This document shows, piece after piece, positions 1 through 6,545 of a DNA stretch of 15,080 nucleotides (the stretch's first letter is position 1; each line of letters opens with the position of its first letter). The notes beneath the pieces were generated by a model. It had not been told where the DNA came from. It saw nothing but the letters and a program-made list of their open reading frames with translations, and did not search any database. Both the position numbers and the translations under genes were made by a program. The stretch covers positions 1 through 15,080 of the forward strand of contig DASRJW010000103.1 of the NCBI GenBank assembly GCA_035649275.1. The letters are read 5' to 3'. Origin of the DNA: Candidatus Krumholzibacteriia bacterium (GTDB lineage: Bacteria > Krumholzibacteriota > Krumholzibacteriia > G020349025).

Positions 1-520
1 GATCGAAGTAAACATAGGTGGAGTAGCGGGCATCCGTGGCGCGCCATCGGTGTGGATCGAGCTTGCCGTCCTTGCCCTCATTCGCCGAGTAGAGATCCTC
101 CCGGACTTTGAATACCTCCAGCGGCGTGAGCGTGATCTGGAGGCTCTGGAGCCAGAGGGCAGAGGGAACCACGGGATCACCGGGCGCGGGCTTGTCGGGG
201 CGGAACATGCGCTGGTGGATGCGGGCCTCTTCGGAGTAGCCCCATTGTGTCTCGCCGACATTCGTCGGCTCGCTGAGGAAGAACAGATAGTCGGCGTTCG
301 CTCCGTGCTCGTTGGCGAGGACGGAACGGAAGAGTTCCGGGTCGCGCTGCTGGTACGCCTTGGCCAGGGCTGTGACGACGGCTTCGGGGCTGCCTGGTGG
401 AGCCTCCGGAGCCGGCTTGAGTTCGACGGGATCCTCGCAGTTCGAGAGGAGTGAAAGCGCGAGAAGTGTGATCACAGCCCGCCCCGCCGCCCAGCAGCCC
501 GATGCGTTGGGTCTCTTCAT
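1..520 (-). CDS. Putative lipoprotein, tandem paralogue 3 of 3 (3' end cut by window edge)
   Basis: Last gene of a three-gene minus-strand run; 173 codons are visible before the window ends. The ATG at 520 is preceded by AGAGAGG at about 6 nt spacing, which favours it over an in-frame ATG 30 nt upstream. The product opens with a basic, hydrophobic leader ending LLSNC (Cys28). The lipobox is imperfect, with Asn before the Cys, so lipidation is less certain than for its neighbours. The mature part shares with the next gene upstream a helix-like start (AVVTALAKAYQQRDPELF), GETQWG, an RMF.P..PAPG stretch, LTPLE, DLYS and RW.A.DARYS. The start has the look of NTF2/SnoaL-like proteins (ALA.AY..RD.E.F...LA), but no catalytic residues can be assigned. 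The conserved C-terminal block of the family lies outside the window. Function unknown. Confidence 0.8.
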   Translation of the reverse strand, partial: MKRPNASGCWAAGRAVITLLALSLLSNCEDPVELKPAPEAPPGSPEAVVTALAKAYQQRDPELFRSVLANEHGANADYLFFLSEPTNVGETQWGYSEEARIHQRMFRPDKPAPGDPVVPSALWLQSLQITLTPLEVFKVREDLYSANEGKDGKLDPHRWRATDARYSTYVYFD

Positions 521-561
521 CGTCGACCTCTCTGGACGTTCCGGCGCCATCGTGATGGGTC

Positions 562-1215
562 TCAACGATACCACTCCTTGACGCCGTTCAGACAGAGCCT
601 CTCGATTCCACCGGGCGCCGGCTTGGCAGGTCTGCACAGGTCTTCCCACATGTAGAGAAGGAACTTCCCCGGGTCGCCCTCGTTCTTGGTCAGATCCTCG
701 AGGACCACGAAGTTCGATTCACCCTGCGCCAGGTAGTCCGTGTCTTGGCTTTCGAAGAGCATGAACGAGGCGTGTCGTGCATCCGCGGCCCGCCAGCGCC
801 CCGAATCGAGCTCGCCGCCGTTCTCGCTGTAGAGGTCGCGACGTTCCTGGAAAGGTTCGAGAGGCGTGAATTGGATCACGATCCGCTCCAGCCACCGGGC
901 TTGGGGCACGGGCACTTCCCCGGGTGCGGGGGCCTCGGGATGGAACATGCGGCGGTGGAGGCGGATCTCCTCGTCTCGGCCCCACTGCGTCTCCCCGCTG
1001 TCGTGGGCCGGTTCGAACAGGAAGACGAACTCGGCATGGCTGGCAAGGTCGTTCGCCAGGAGCGAAGCGAACAGCTCGACGTCACGCGTCTGATAGGCCC
1101 GCGCCAGCGTCGCCACCAGGTCCGACGTGGGTTCAGTACTCTGCGGAGCCAACTTCTGCGGCTCTTCGCAGGCGACCAGCAGGAGGAAAGCGGGCAAGAA
1201 CAGGAGCCGTTTCAT
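562..1215 (-). CDS. Putative lipoprotein, tandem paralogue 2 of 3
   Basis: A 217-residue protein with a clean lipoprotein leader: MKRLLFLPAFLLLVAC, lipobox LVAC, Cys16. The ATG overlaps the upstream gene's stop codon by 4 nt (ATGA), and GGAG lies 5 nt upstream of it, so translation is probably coupled. The body holds the NTF2-like-looking opening (ATLARAYQTRDVELFASLLA), GETQWG, RMF.PEAPAPGE, DLYSENGGELD, RW.AADARHAS, and a C-terminal block (DYLAQGESNFVVLEDLTK, then GDPGKFLLYMWEDLC). The same block appears in the gene upstream, so the two are homologous. It extends about 25 residues beyond that block. Expected location is the periplasmic face of the inner or outer membrane. I do not recognise a named family. 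Function unknown; the repeated architecture suggests a binding or structural role rather than an enzyme. Confidence 0.88.
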   Translation of the reverse strand: MKRLLFLPAFLLLVACEEPQKLAPQSTEPTSDLVATLARAYQTRDVELFASLLANDLASHAEFVFLFEPAHDSGETQWGRDEEIRLHRRMFHPEAPAPGEVPVPQARWLERIVIQFTPLEPFQERRDLYSENGGELDSGRWRAADARHASFMLFESQDTDYLAQGESNFVVLEDLTKNEGDPGKFLLYMWEDLCRPAKPAPGGIERLCLNGVKEWYR

Positions 1216-1820
1216 GACTTCTCCAGGTGCATGGCTGCGGCGCAGATCTCCTCCCAGAGGTAGAGGAAGAAAGTGCCCGAATCGCCGGGGTGCTTCGTCA
1301 GATCCTGAATGACGACGAAGTTCGCCTCGCCCTCGATCTTGTAGTCGAGGTCAGCCAAACGGAGAAGCACGGTCCCCGAGTAGCGGGCATCCACGGCGTG
1401 CCATCTCCGTGGATCGAGCTTGCCGTCCAGGCCGCCGTCCACCGAATAGAGATCCGGCCTCTCGCCGAAGGCTTCGAGCTGCACGACGCTCACAACGATT
1501 GTCTGCGGCGTCCATTCGGTGGGGGGAATGGGGGGTGGAGGAAGTCTTGGGTCGATGATCGAACCCTCATGGGGGTCGGAGACGCCGCAGGGAAGGAAGC
1601 GGCACTCGACTCCAGGCTCGGACGCGAGGAGCGTGGCGATGAGCTCGGTGTCTTTCTTGGAGTAAGCCCGCGCCAAGGTTGTGATCACGGCCTCCGGACT
1701 GTCGATGACCAGGGGAGGAGCCGGCTCCCAGGGAGAGGAGGTGTCTTCGCAGCCCGGCAGGAGGCAGAGGCTCAGGGCGCAAGCGAGGGCGGCGAAGAGC
1801 GCGGTCGGTCGCGAGAGCAT
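1212..1820 (-). CDS. Putative lipoprotein, tandem paralogue 1 of 3 (first gene of the run)
   Basis: A 202-residue protein with a signal sequence and lipobox (LPGC, Cys24), followed by an acidic and proline-rich linker (EDTSSPWEPAPP). Then comes the family opening AVITTLARAYSKKDTELIATLLA. The GETQWG...RMF region found in the two downstream paralogues is replaced by a shorter proline-rich stretch (RLPPPPIPPTEW). DLYS, LDPRRWHAVDARYS and the C-terminal block (EGEANFVVIQDLTK, GDSGTFFLYLWEEIC) are kept. It is therefore the most divergent of the three and either the older copy or one that has lost a segment. The ATG at 1820 has GGAGG 5 nt upstream, set within a perfect palindrome. It leads the operon; its stop overlaps the next start by 4 nt. 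Function unknown. Confidence 0.88.
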   Translation of the reverse strand: MLSRPTALFAALACALSLCLLPGCEDTSSPWEPAPPLVIDSPEAVITTLARAYSKKDTELIATLLASEPGVECRFLPCGVSDPHEGSIIDPRLPPPPIPPTEWTPQTIVVSVVQLEAFGERPDLYSVDGGLDGKLDPRRWHAVDARYSGTVLLRLADLDYKIEGEANFVVIQDLTKHPGDSGTFFLYLWEEICAAAMHLEKS

Positions 1821-1830
1821 GGAGGCCTCC
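1821..1830 (-). promoter_or_regulatory. Ribosome-binding site inside a palindrome
   Basis: GGAGGCCTCC is a perfect 10-bp palindrome directly upstream of the ATG at 1820. On the minus strand its first half is the GGAGG Shine-Dalgarno sequence, 5 nt from the start codon. Pairing between transcripts, or with another CCUCC, could mask the site, but a hairpin with no loop cannot form within it. The ribosome-binding role is well supported; any regulatory role is speculation. Confidence 0.6.
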
Positions 1831-1898
1831 GTGACGGACCAGGATTGCCTCGTGGCAGGAAGGTCGGCATCGGGCCCGCAAGTGTTCTTGCAAGATAC

Positions 1899-1919
1899 GG
1901 CGCTCGGGCTGCGAGCGCC
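1899..1919. promoter_or_regulatory. Perfect 8-bp GC-rich hairpin in the leader of the lipoprotein run
   Basis: GGCGCTCG (1899-1906) and CGAGCGCC (1912-1919) are exact inverted repeats around a 5-nt loop. No T-run follows on either strand, so it does not look like an intrinsic terminator. If the -10-like element at 1923-1928 is real, minus-strand transcription would begin at about 1916, placing the hairpin at the very 5' end of the lipoprotein mRNA. There it could stabilise the message. Alternatively it is a protein-binding palindrome. Confidence 0.5.
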
Positions 1920-1922
1920 ATG

Positions 1923-1930
1923 ATTCTACC
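1923..1930 (-). promoter_or_regulatory. Candidate -10 element for the lipoprotein run
   Basis: On the minus strand the sequence reads GGTAGAAT. TAGAAT (1923-1928) matches the sigma-70 -10 consensus at 5 of 6 positions, which is notable in such GC-rich DNA. No good -35 hexamer lies 16-18 bp upstream. The element shares the GSTANANT pattern with three other upstream regions in this window. The predicted leader is about 95 nt long. Confidence 0.35.
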
Positions 1931-1969
1931 CGAAAGACAACTCCTCGCGCCGGTCACCTCAAAAGACCT

Positions 1970-2083
1970 GCCGAGGCCGGCGAGAGAGACGGGCCGAGGC
2001 CGGTGAGAGAGACGGGCCGAGGCCGATGAGAGAGGCGGGCCGAGCCCGGTGCGAGAGGGGACCGCGGCCGATGCGAGAAGCGG
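1970..2083. repeat. Five tandem copies of a degenerate 23-bp repeat
   Basis: Unit starts are at 1970, 1993, 2016, 2039 and 2062; four units are 23 bp and the last is 22 bp. The core is GCCGAGGCCGGTGAGAGAG followed by RCGG. Units 1 and 2 differ at one base, unit 3 differs from them at a few, and units 4 and 5 are progressively degenerate. Divergence therefore rises towards the downstream gene at 2157. There are no spacers, so this is not CRISPR. It lies between two divergently transcribed units. It could be a slippage-expanded minisatellite or a row of protein-binding sites about two helical turns apart. Confidence 0.85.
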
Positions 2084-2094
2084 CAAGGTCGCAC

Positions 2095-2123
2095 TTGCAC
2101 CGAGTCTCGACGGGGCGTAACGT
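2095..2123 (+). promoter_or_regulatory. Weak candidate promoter before the small secreted protein gene
   Basis: TTGCAC (2095-2100) and TAACGT (2118-2123) are separated by exactly 17 bp, but each matches its consensus at only 3 of 6 positions. The position suits a leader of about 27 nt before the ATG at 2157. It lies just downstream of the tandem repeats, which could then act as upstream binding sites. Confidence 0.25.
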
Positions 2124-2156
2124 GCCAGCAAACCTGAAGCGCCGGAGGAGTGGCTC

Positions 2157-2609
2157 ATGAGAAGGCTGTCGATGCTTCTTTTGTGCCTGGTTGGTTCGCC
2201 TGGGCTGCTACTCGCCCAGGGCGATCCGCCCTTCGCCTCCGGTGCGCTCTTCGACGTGCAGGCCGACGCCAATGGCGATTGCCAAGCCGACGTGGCCGAT
2301 GACGCCGTGTGCACGAGCGGCAACTACGTGGCGTGGGAGCATTCCGGTGCGCGCGGGGCTGGCTTCATCGTCACCATTTCCAGCGGTTGCGGGCTCGGCA
2401 TTTTCATTACCCACACTCAGGGCCCTATCCAGGCCGTCTGCGGCCGGGTCAGCACCCTCAACGGTCTCGACGAGATCGTCGACAAGCCCGCCGCGGAGCG
2501 CATGCCGGGCCCGGAGGTCACGGCGCTCGACAACGACCCGTTCCCTTCCCCGCGCACGGAGATCCGCGCCTGGGGTGCAGTGAAACCGCTCTTCCCCGAA
2601 AACCGCTGA
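2157..2609 (+). CDS. Small secreted protein with a dockerin-like calcium loop and possible OB-fold
   Basis: A 150-residue protein with a type I signal peptide (hydrophobic LLLCLVGSPGLLLA, cleavage likely after Ala20). GGAGGAG sits 6 nt before the ATG. Residues 37-48 read DANGDCQADVAD, with Asp/Asn at positions 1, 3, 5, 9 and 12: the ligand pattern of a dockerin or EF-hand-type calcium loop. True dockerins carry two such loops; here there is one. Residues about 80-108 (GIFITHTQGP...VCGRVSTLNGLDEI) resemble the second half of the OB-fold repeats in the protein encoded at 11476-13500 (GGINIFG...VTGTVIHFNGLVEL). Four cysteines (42, 52, 78, 95) could form disulfides after export. Its function is unknown; a structural or calcium-stabilised surface role is inference. 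It is followed after 82 nt by the barrel-led operon. Confidence 0.82.
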   Translation: MRRLSMLLLCLVGSPGLLLAQGDPPFASGALFDVQADANGDCQADVADDAVCTSGNYVAWEHSGARGAGFIVTISSGCGLGIFITHTQGPIQAVCGRVSTLNGLDEIVDKPAAERMPGPEVTALDNDPFPSPRTEIRAWGAVKPLFPENR

Positions 2610-2624
2610 GCCCTCGTTGGGCTT
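2608..2624 (+). terminator. Weak hairpin at the end of the small secreted protein gene
   Basis: AGCCC (2609-2613) and GGGCT (2619-2623) flank a TCGTT loop, with a G-U pair possible at the base. Only two Ts follow, so it is a poor intrinsic terminator. It begins inside the stop codon of the preceding gene. Confidence 0.25.
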
Positions 2625-2631
2625 CCGCATG

Positions 2632-2640
2632 TGCTACATT
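2632..2640 (+). promoter_or_regulatory. Candidate extended -10 promoter for the envelope operon
   Basis: TGCTACATT has the TGn extension followed by TACATT (4 of 6 to TATAAT). No convincing -35 lies upstream, which is usual for extended -10 promoters. Transcription would start near 2647, giving a leader of about 45 nt before the ATG at 2692. It shares GSTANANT with other upstream regions here. Confidence 0.4.
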
Positions 2641-2676
2641 TCCGGTAGCTTGCGCCGACGATCACCTTCCCGACCC

Positions 2677-2682
2677 GAGAGG
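2677..2682 (+). promoter_or_regulatory. Ribosome-binding site that fixes the barrel gene start
   Basis: GAGAGG lies 9 nt before the ATG at 2692. It supports this start over an upstream in-frame TTG at 2617. That TTG would add 25 arginine-rich residues ahead of the signal peptide and lies upstream of the candidate -10 element. Confidence 0.6.
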
Positions 2683-2691
2683 TCCGAGCCG

Positions 2692-5508
2692 ATGGGTGCC
2701 GCGGGGGCAACCCGGGGACTCCGACGCCGGAGGGCCAGGCTCTCCGGGCGCTGCCGCGCTTCGTCCGGCGTGCTCGTCGGGCTGCTCGCCATGGCGGTTC
2801 CAGCGCTGGCGCAGAGCCAGAGCCCGACCAAAAGCCAGAATACCGGCGATATCGTGGGCCTGGTCTTCGATGTGACCAACAGTAAGCCGTTGCCGTTCGC
2901 CAACGTGGCCATCGTGGACACCACGCTCGGCGCCAACACCGGCAGCGACGGCCGCTTCGCCATCCGCGCCCTCGCTCCGGGTGTCTACCGCCTGCGCGCC
3001 TCCTACATCGGCTACGACCCACAGGAGCTCACGGTGACGGTGGAGCCCATGAAGGTGGCGCCCGTGCGGTTCCTGCTCCGCAAGAGGGCCGCGGCGGGCA
3101 CCACGGAAAAGGTGCTGGTCACCGCCGAGCGCCCGCTGGTGGACGTGAGCGAGATCTCCACCGTGCGCGAGCAGAGCGCGGTGGAGATCTCCAGGCTCGC
3201 GGTGGACAACGTCGGTGAGGTGGTGCAACGACAGGTGGGGGTGGCCGGCGAGGAGGGGCAGCTGCACATCCGCGGCGGGCGCAGCGACGAGACCATGTTC
3301 CGCATCGAGAACGTGGCCATGAAGAATCCCATCACCGGTTCCGCCGTCGGCGGCACCTTCAGCGCCAAGGCGATCCAGAGCCTGCAGGTCATCACCGGCG
3401 GCTACGAGGCGGAGCTCGGCCAGGCGATCAGCGGGGTGGTGAACGTGCAGCTGAAAGAAGGGGGCGACGTCTTCCGCTCCGAGGTGGAGTTCCATGGCGG
3501 GAGCAACGACACGGAACGGATGTTCCTGCAGACGGAAGGGCCGCTCCTGCCTCTCGAGGGTGGGTACCCGATCCCCGGGAAGATGTCCTTCCTGGTCGGC
3601 ATGGACGTGCTGGCCACGGACACCTATCTCCCGAGCCTGCGGGAGGCGACCAATTTCGGCAACACACGGCGCACTCTCCGGTCGCAGGCCACCTCCAGCT
3701 TCGCGGGCCTGCAGTGGGAGTACAACGATTTCCTGCGCCCCCGCCAGGACAACAGCATGAACCTCTACGGCAAGGTCACCTGGACCCTCAACCCGCACCA
3801 CAAGATCAACGCCACCTTCACCAAGACCGTCGGCATCGATCACGCCTTCACCCGCTTCCGCGTCGGCGATGAGGGCGCCGACGCTTCCTCCGCCGACACC
3901 CGCTACAACTATGCCTTCCGCGATCAGATGGACCAGTTCCCGACCTACACGGAAGTGACTTCCTCGCAGGTGGTCAACTGGCGCTGGGCGGTGAGCGACA
4001 AGTCGTATTCGTCGATGTCAGTGTCGCACTTTTTCAACAACCTGGAAGGGGCGGTGCAGGGCAAGCGCCCCTGGATCGCCGGAGAGGAATACACCGAGTG
4101 GCGCGGCACCGGTGTCGACACCTTCTTCGTCTCCGATGACAACGGCGACTTCCCCGTCTACGAGAACCACTATGTCGACCGCTTCACCGCCGACGGCCAT
4201 TACACCCGTCGCTGGCAGGAGCACCACGAGTTCAAGGGCGGGATCGAAGCCAGCTACTACACGCTGCAGATGATCGCCATCACCAATCCGGTCGAGGGCC
4301 AGGGCGGATTGGGGAGCGTGCACGACCTCTACCGTGTCAACCCCAACGACGGGGCCTTCTACCTGCAGAACCGCTTCAGCTACGAAGGCTTCACCGGCCA
4401 CGTGGGAATTCGGGGCGACTGGATCTTCCTCGGCAAGGCCGCCGACCAGGCCGCGGCAGCCGACGAACTGGTGGCCCAGGAGTACTTCGCCGACACGAAC
4501 TCGCTCTTCGGCTATCGCTACAAGTTCTTCTGGAGCCCGCGGCTGGCGGTGAACCATCCGGTCACGGATCACGACGCCCTGCACTTCAACTTCGGACACT
4601 TCGTGCAGTGGCCGCGCTTCGTCTACTACTACGCCAAGATCAGCTCGCGCTCCAGCGAGGCCTTTCCCATCGAGGGCAACCTGAACCTCGACCCGGAACG
4701 TTCCGTGCAGTTCGAGTTCGGCCTGAAGCACCAGTTCAACGACTCCGATGCCATGGACATCACCCTCTTCAACAAAGACACCTACGACTACCCCACGGCG
4801 ACGCGCCCCTTCGAGGCTACCCGCCAGCGTCTCGTCTACGTGAATAGCGATTTCTCCCGCACCCGGGGCGTCGAGTTCGTCTGGACGCATCGCGGCGCGC
4901 GCCGCCTGACCACGGACTTGAGCTACGAGTACATGATCGCCACCGGGAAGCCCGCCGACCCCAATCGCATCAAGTCGGTGGATCCGGAGGCCCTGGAATC
5001 GGGGGACGCCGAGCCCGATCTCAACGAGGCCTACATGCCCTGGAACCGGCCCCATCGCCTGCAGGCGAGCCTGGACTACCGCCTGCGCAAGGGCGATGCC
5101 CCTCGGCTGTGGGGACTGCAGCTGCCCGATCGTTGGGGGGCCAGCCTCTACTACACGCTCCGCTCCGGCAAGCCCTACACGCCCCGGGACATCCGCGGAC
5201 AGCAGACGGGGAAGACGAACTCGGACAATGCGCCGTTCGAGGACGTCGTCGACTTCAAGCTCGACAAGCATTGGGATCCCGGCGAGAGAACGCGTTTCGG
5301 CATCATCCTGGAGATTCGCAACCTGTTCGATCAGCAACCCCTGCGGGTCGTCGATCCGAGCACCGGAGCAGCGCCCGTGCCGGGTGAAGGGATCTACACC
5401 ATCCGCAGCAGCGATGTCTCCCCTCAGGCCCAGGCCGACCGCTTGTCCAACCCCGCCTTCTACGGTGAAGGACGCAACGTGCGTTTCGGCATCGAGGTGA
5501 CCTTCTGA
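2692..5508 (+). CDS. TonB-dependent-receptor-like outer-membrane protein with carboxypeptidase-regulatory-like domain
   Basis: A 938-residue protein in the size range of SusC/CirA-type receptors. An arginine-rich n-region and hydrophobic stretch end in VPALA (cleavage near residue 40). Residues about 53-130 are a carboxypeptidase-regulatory-like beta-sandwich (GLVFD..NSKPLPFANV, TLGANTGSDGRFAIRALAPGVYRLRASYIGY). A plug domain follows at about 145-255 (VLVTAERP, LHIRGGRSDETMFRIENV, ITGGYEAELGQAISGVVNV). The rest is rich in alternating aromatic beta-strands and ends in GIEVTF, with a terminal Phe as expected for a barrel inserted by BamA. I see no clear TonB box, so energised transport is unproven. 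The substrate is unknown. It heads a five-gene overlapping operon; TGA overlaps the next ATG by 1 nt, and its last codons supply that gene's GAGGTGA ribosome-binding site. Confidence 0.93.
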   Translation: MGAAGATRGLRRRRARLSGRCRASSGVLVGLLAMAVPALAQSQSPTKSQNTGDIVGLVFDVTNSKPLPFANVAIVDTTLGANTGSDGRFAIRALAPGVYRLRASYIGYDPQELTVTVEPMKVAPVRFLLRKRAAAGTTEKVLVTAERPLVDVSEISTVREQSAVEISRLAVDNVGEVVQRQVGVAGEEGQLHIRGGRSDETMFRIENVAMKNPITGSAVGGTFSAKAIQSLQVITGGYEAELGQAISGVVNVQLKEGGDVFRSEVEFHGGSNDTERMFLQTEGPLLPLEGGYPIPGKMSFLVGMDVLATDTYLPSLREATNFGNTRRTLRSQATSSFAGLQWEYNDFLRPRQDNSMNLYGKVTWTLNPHHKINATFTKTVGIDHAFTRFRVGDEGADASSADTRYNYAFRDQMDQFPTYTEVTSSQVVNWRWAVSDKSYSSMSVSHFFNNLEGAVQGKRPWIAGEEYTEWRGTGVDTFFVSDDNGDFPVYENHYVDRFTADGHYTRRWQEHHEFKGGIEASYYTLQMIAITNPVEGQGGLGSVHDLYRVNPNDGAFYLQNRFSYEGFTGHVGIRGDWIFLGKAADQAAAADELVAQEYFADTNSLFGYRYKFFWSPRLAVNHPVTDHDALHFNFGHFVQWPRFVYYYAKISSRSSEAFPIEGNLNLDPERSVQFEFGLKHQFNDSDAMDITLFNKDTYDYPTATRPFEATRQRLVYVNSDFSRTRGVEFVWTHRGARRLTTDLSYEYMIATGKPADPNRIKSVDPEALESGDAEPDLNEAYMPWNRPHRLQASLDYRLRKGDAPRLWGLQLPDRWGASLYYTLRSGKPYTPRDIRGQQTGKTNSDNAPFEDVVDFKLDKHWDPGERTRFGIILEIRNLFDQQPLRVVDPSTGAAPVPGEGIYTIRSSDVSPQAQADRLSNPAFYGEGRNVRFGIEVTF

Positions 5509-6545
5509 TGCCGCGCTTCCAAAAGTTGGGTCTCTGTTTGCAAGGTCTCCAGAGCCTGCGCCCGGGTCGAGCCGTGCTCTGCTTGCTGTTCGCCGCCACA
5601 CCCGCGGCGGCACAGGAGCTGGGCGAGCAGCGCGCCGCCACCTCCATGCTCACCTTCCTCAAGATCGGCGTCGGGGCGCGGGCCGTGGCCATGGGCGAGG
5701 CCTTCACGCCGGTGGCCGACGACGCCACGACCATGCACTGGAATCCCGCTGGTCTGGCGCTGCTGCAAGACCGGCACGTGCATTTCTCCCACACCGAGTG
5801 GCCTGCGGACATCGACTACAGCGCCGTCTTCGTCACCGTCCCCGTCGCCGCGCTGGGGGGCGGTCTCGGCCTGCAGGTGGCGTCGCTCCGCACCACGCTG
5901 GACTACACGAGCGAGGTCGAACCGCTGCCCCACGGCCGGACCTTCGGGTACTCGGACCTGGTGGTGAGCGGCGGCTATGCGCGGCAGCTCTCCGACCGCT
6001 TCAGCTTCGGCTTCAACGTCAAGTACGTGCGGGAAGACCTGGGGTCGGACGTTGGCGGGAGCACGGTGAACTCGTGGGCCGTGGACGTGGGCACCGTCTT
6101 CACGCTGCCCTACCGCAACTTCCGCATGAGCATGGCGTGGACGAACATCGGTCCGGACTACCAGCCCTCGGGCGGGTTCATCAGCACGCCGCCCGGCGCG
6201 GCGCCGGGGGAGAAGCAATACTCCAGCTTCTCGCCGCCCAGCGTCTTCGCCTTCGGGGCCGCCGTCGAGCCCTTACAGATGGGGCCGGCGCGGCTGCTCA
6301 CGACGGTGCAGTTCGATCACCCGGCGGACACGCGGGAGCTGCTCAAGGGCGGCGCCGAGCTCTGGCTCGAGGAGATCGTGGCGCTCCGGGCGGGGTGGAA
6401 CCCGCGCGCCTCGGCCATGGACTTCTCCGCCGGCTTCGGCCTGCGCGGCAGCCTCGGAGGCAGCGAGTTCCGCTTCGACTACGCCTACACCGACGGTCAG
6501 GACCTGGGGCGCGTCGATCGGTTCAGCGTGGAGGTGGCGTTTTGA
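5508..6545 (+). CDS. PorV/UPF0164-family outer-membrane beta-barrel protein
   Basis: A 345-residue protein with a signal peptide ending about residue 35 (ATPAAAQ). The family hallmark follows at about residues 50-84: FLKIGVGARAVAMGEAF, ADDATTMHWNPAGLA. The rest alternates beta-strands and turns (VVSGGYARQLSDRFSFGFNVKY, LRAGWNPR, FRFDYAYTD) and ends in SVEVAF, a terminal-Phe barrel signature. FadL-like PorV proteins of Bacteroidota are 14-stranded outer-membrane barrels. In type IX secretion, PorV binds C-terminal sorting domains and passes cargo to the attachment complex. The gene two places downstream encodes such a candidate cargo. Whether this protein works as PorV, PorQ or a stand-alone porin cannot be decided here. 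The start is the ATG overlapping the upstream TGA, with GAGGTGA 7 nt before it. Confidence 0.9.
   Translation: MPRFQKLGLCLQGLQSLRPGRAVLCLLFAATPAAAQELGEQRAATSMLTFLKIGVGARAVAMGEAFTPVADDATTMHWNPAGLALLQDRHVHFSHTEWPADIDYSAVFVTVPVAALGGGLGLQVASLRTTLDYTSEVEPLPHGRTFGYSDLVVSGGYARQLSDRFSFGFNVKYVREDLGSDVGGSTVNSWAVDVGTVFTLPYRNFRMSMAWTNIGPDYQPSGGFISTPPGAAPGEKQYSSFSPPSVFAFGAAVEPLQMGPARLLTTVQFDHPADTRELLKGGAELWLEEIVALRAGWNPRASAMDFSAGFGLRGSLGGSEFRFDYAYTDGQDLGRVDRFSVEVAF
6530..6536 (+). promoter_or_regulatory. Strong ribosome-binding site that decides a TTG start
   Basis: GGAGGTG ends 5 nt before the TTG at 6542, which overlaps the TGA of the preceding gene. No ATG or GTG in this frame lies near a comparable site. 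The next in-frame GTG (about 6602) would destroy the signal peptide. The site is made from the codons for the C-terminal Val-Glu-Val of the PorV-like protein. Confidence 0.75.

Noticed and set aside
745-2006. Plus-strand open frames opposite the lipoprotein genes (745-1263 and 1227-2006)
   Set aside because: The minus strand has lipoboxes, ribosome-binding sites, a 4-nt stop/start overlap and paralogy; the plus frames have none of these.
1970-2083. CRISPR array
   Set aside because: The 23-bp units are directly adjacent and degenerate, with no unique spacers and no cas genes.
2617-2634. Sigma-54-like promoter (TTGGGC...TGTGCT)
   Set aside because: The GG-to-GC spacing is 13-14 bp rather than the strict 12 bp required.
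2617-2691. TTG at 2617 as start of the receptor-like gene
   Set aside because: It would add 25 Arg/Ser-rich residues before the signal peptide and lies upstream of the candidate -10; the ATG at 2692 has a ribosome-binding site.
2662-3843. 393-codon minus-strand open frame over the plug region
   Set aside because: Shadow of the plug and regulatory-like domain; His/Gly/Ala/Leu-rich without a recognisable fold.
4018-5613. 531-codon minus-strand open frame inside the receptor-like gene
   Set aside because: Antisense shadow of a clear outer-membrane barrel gene; no motif and an unnatural composition.
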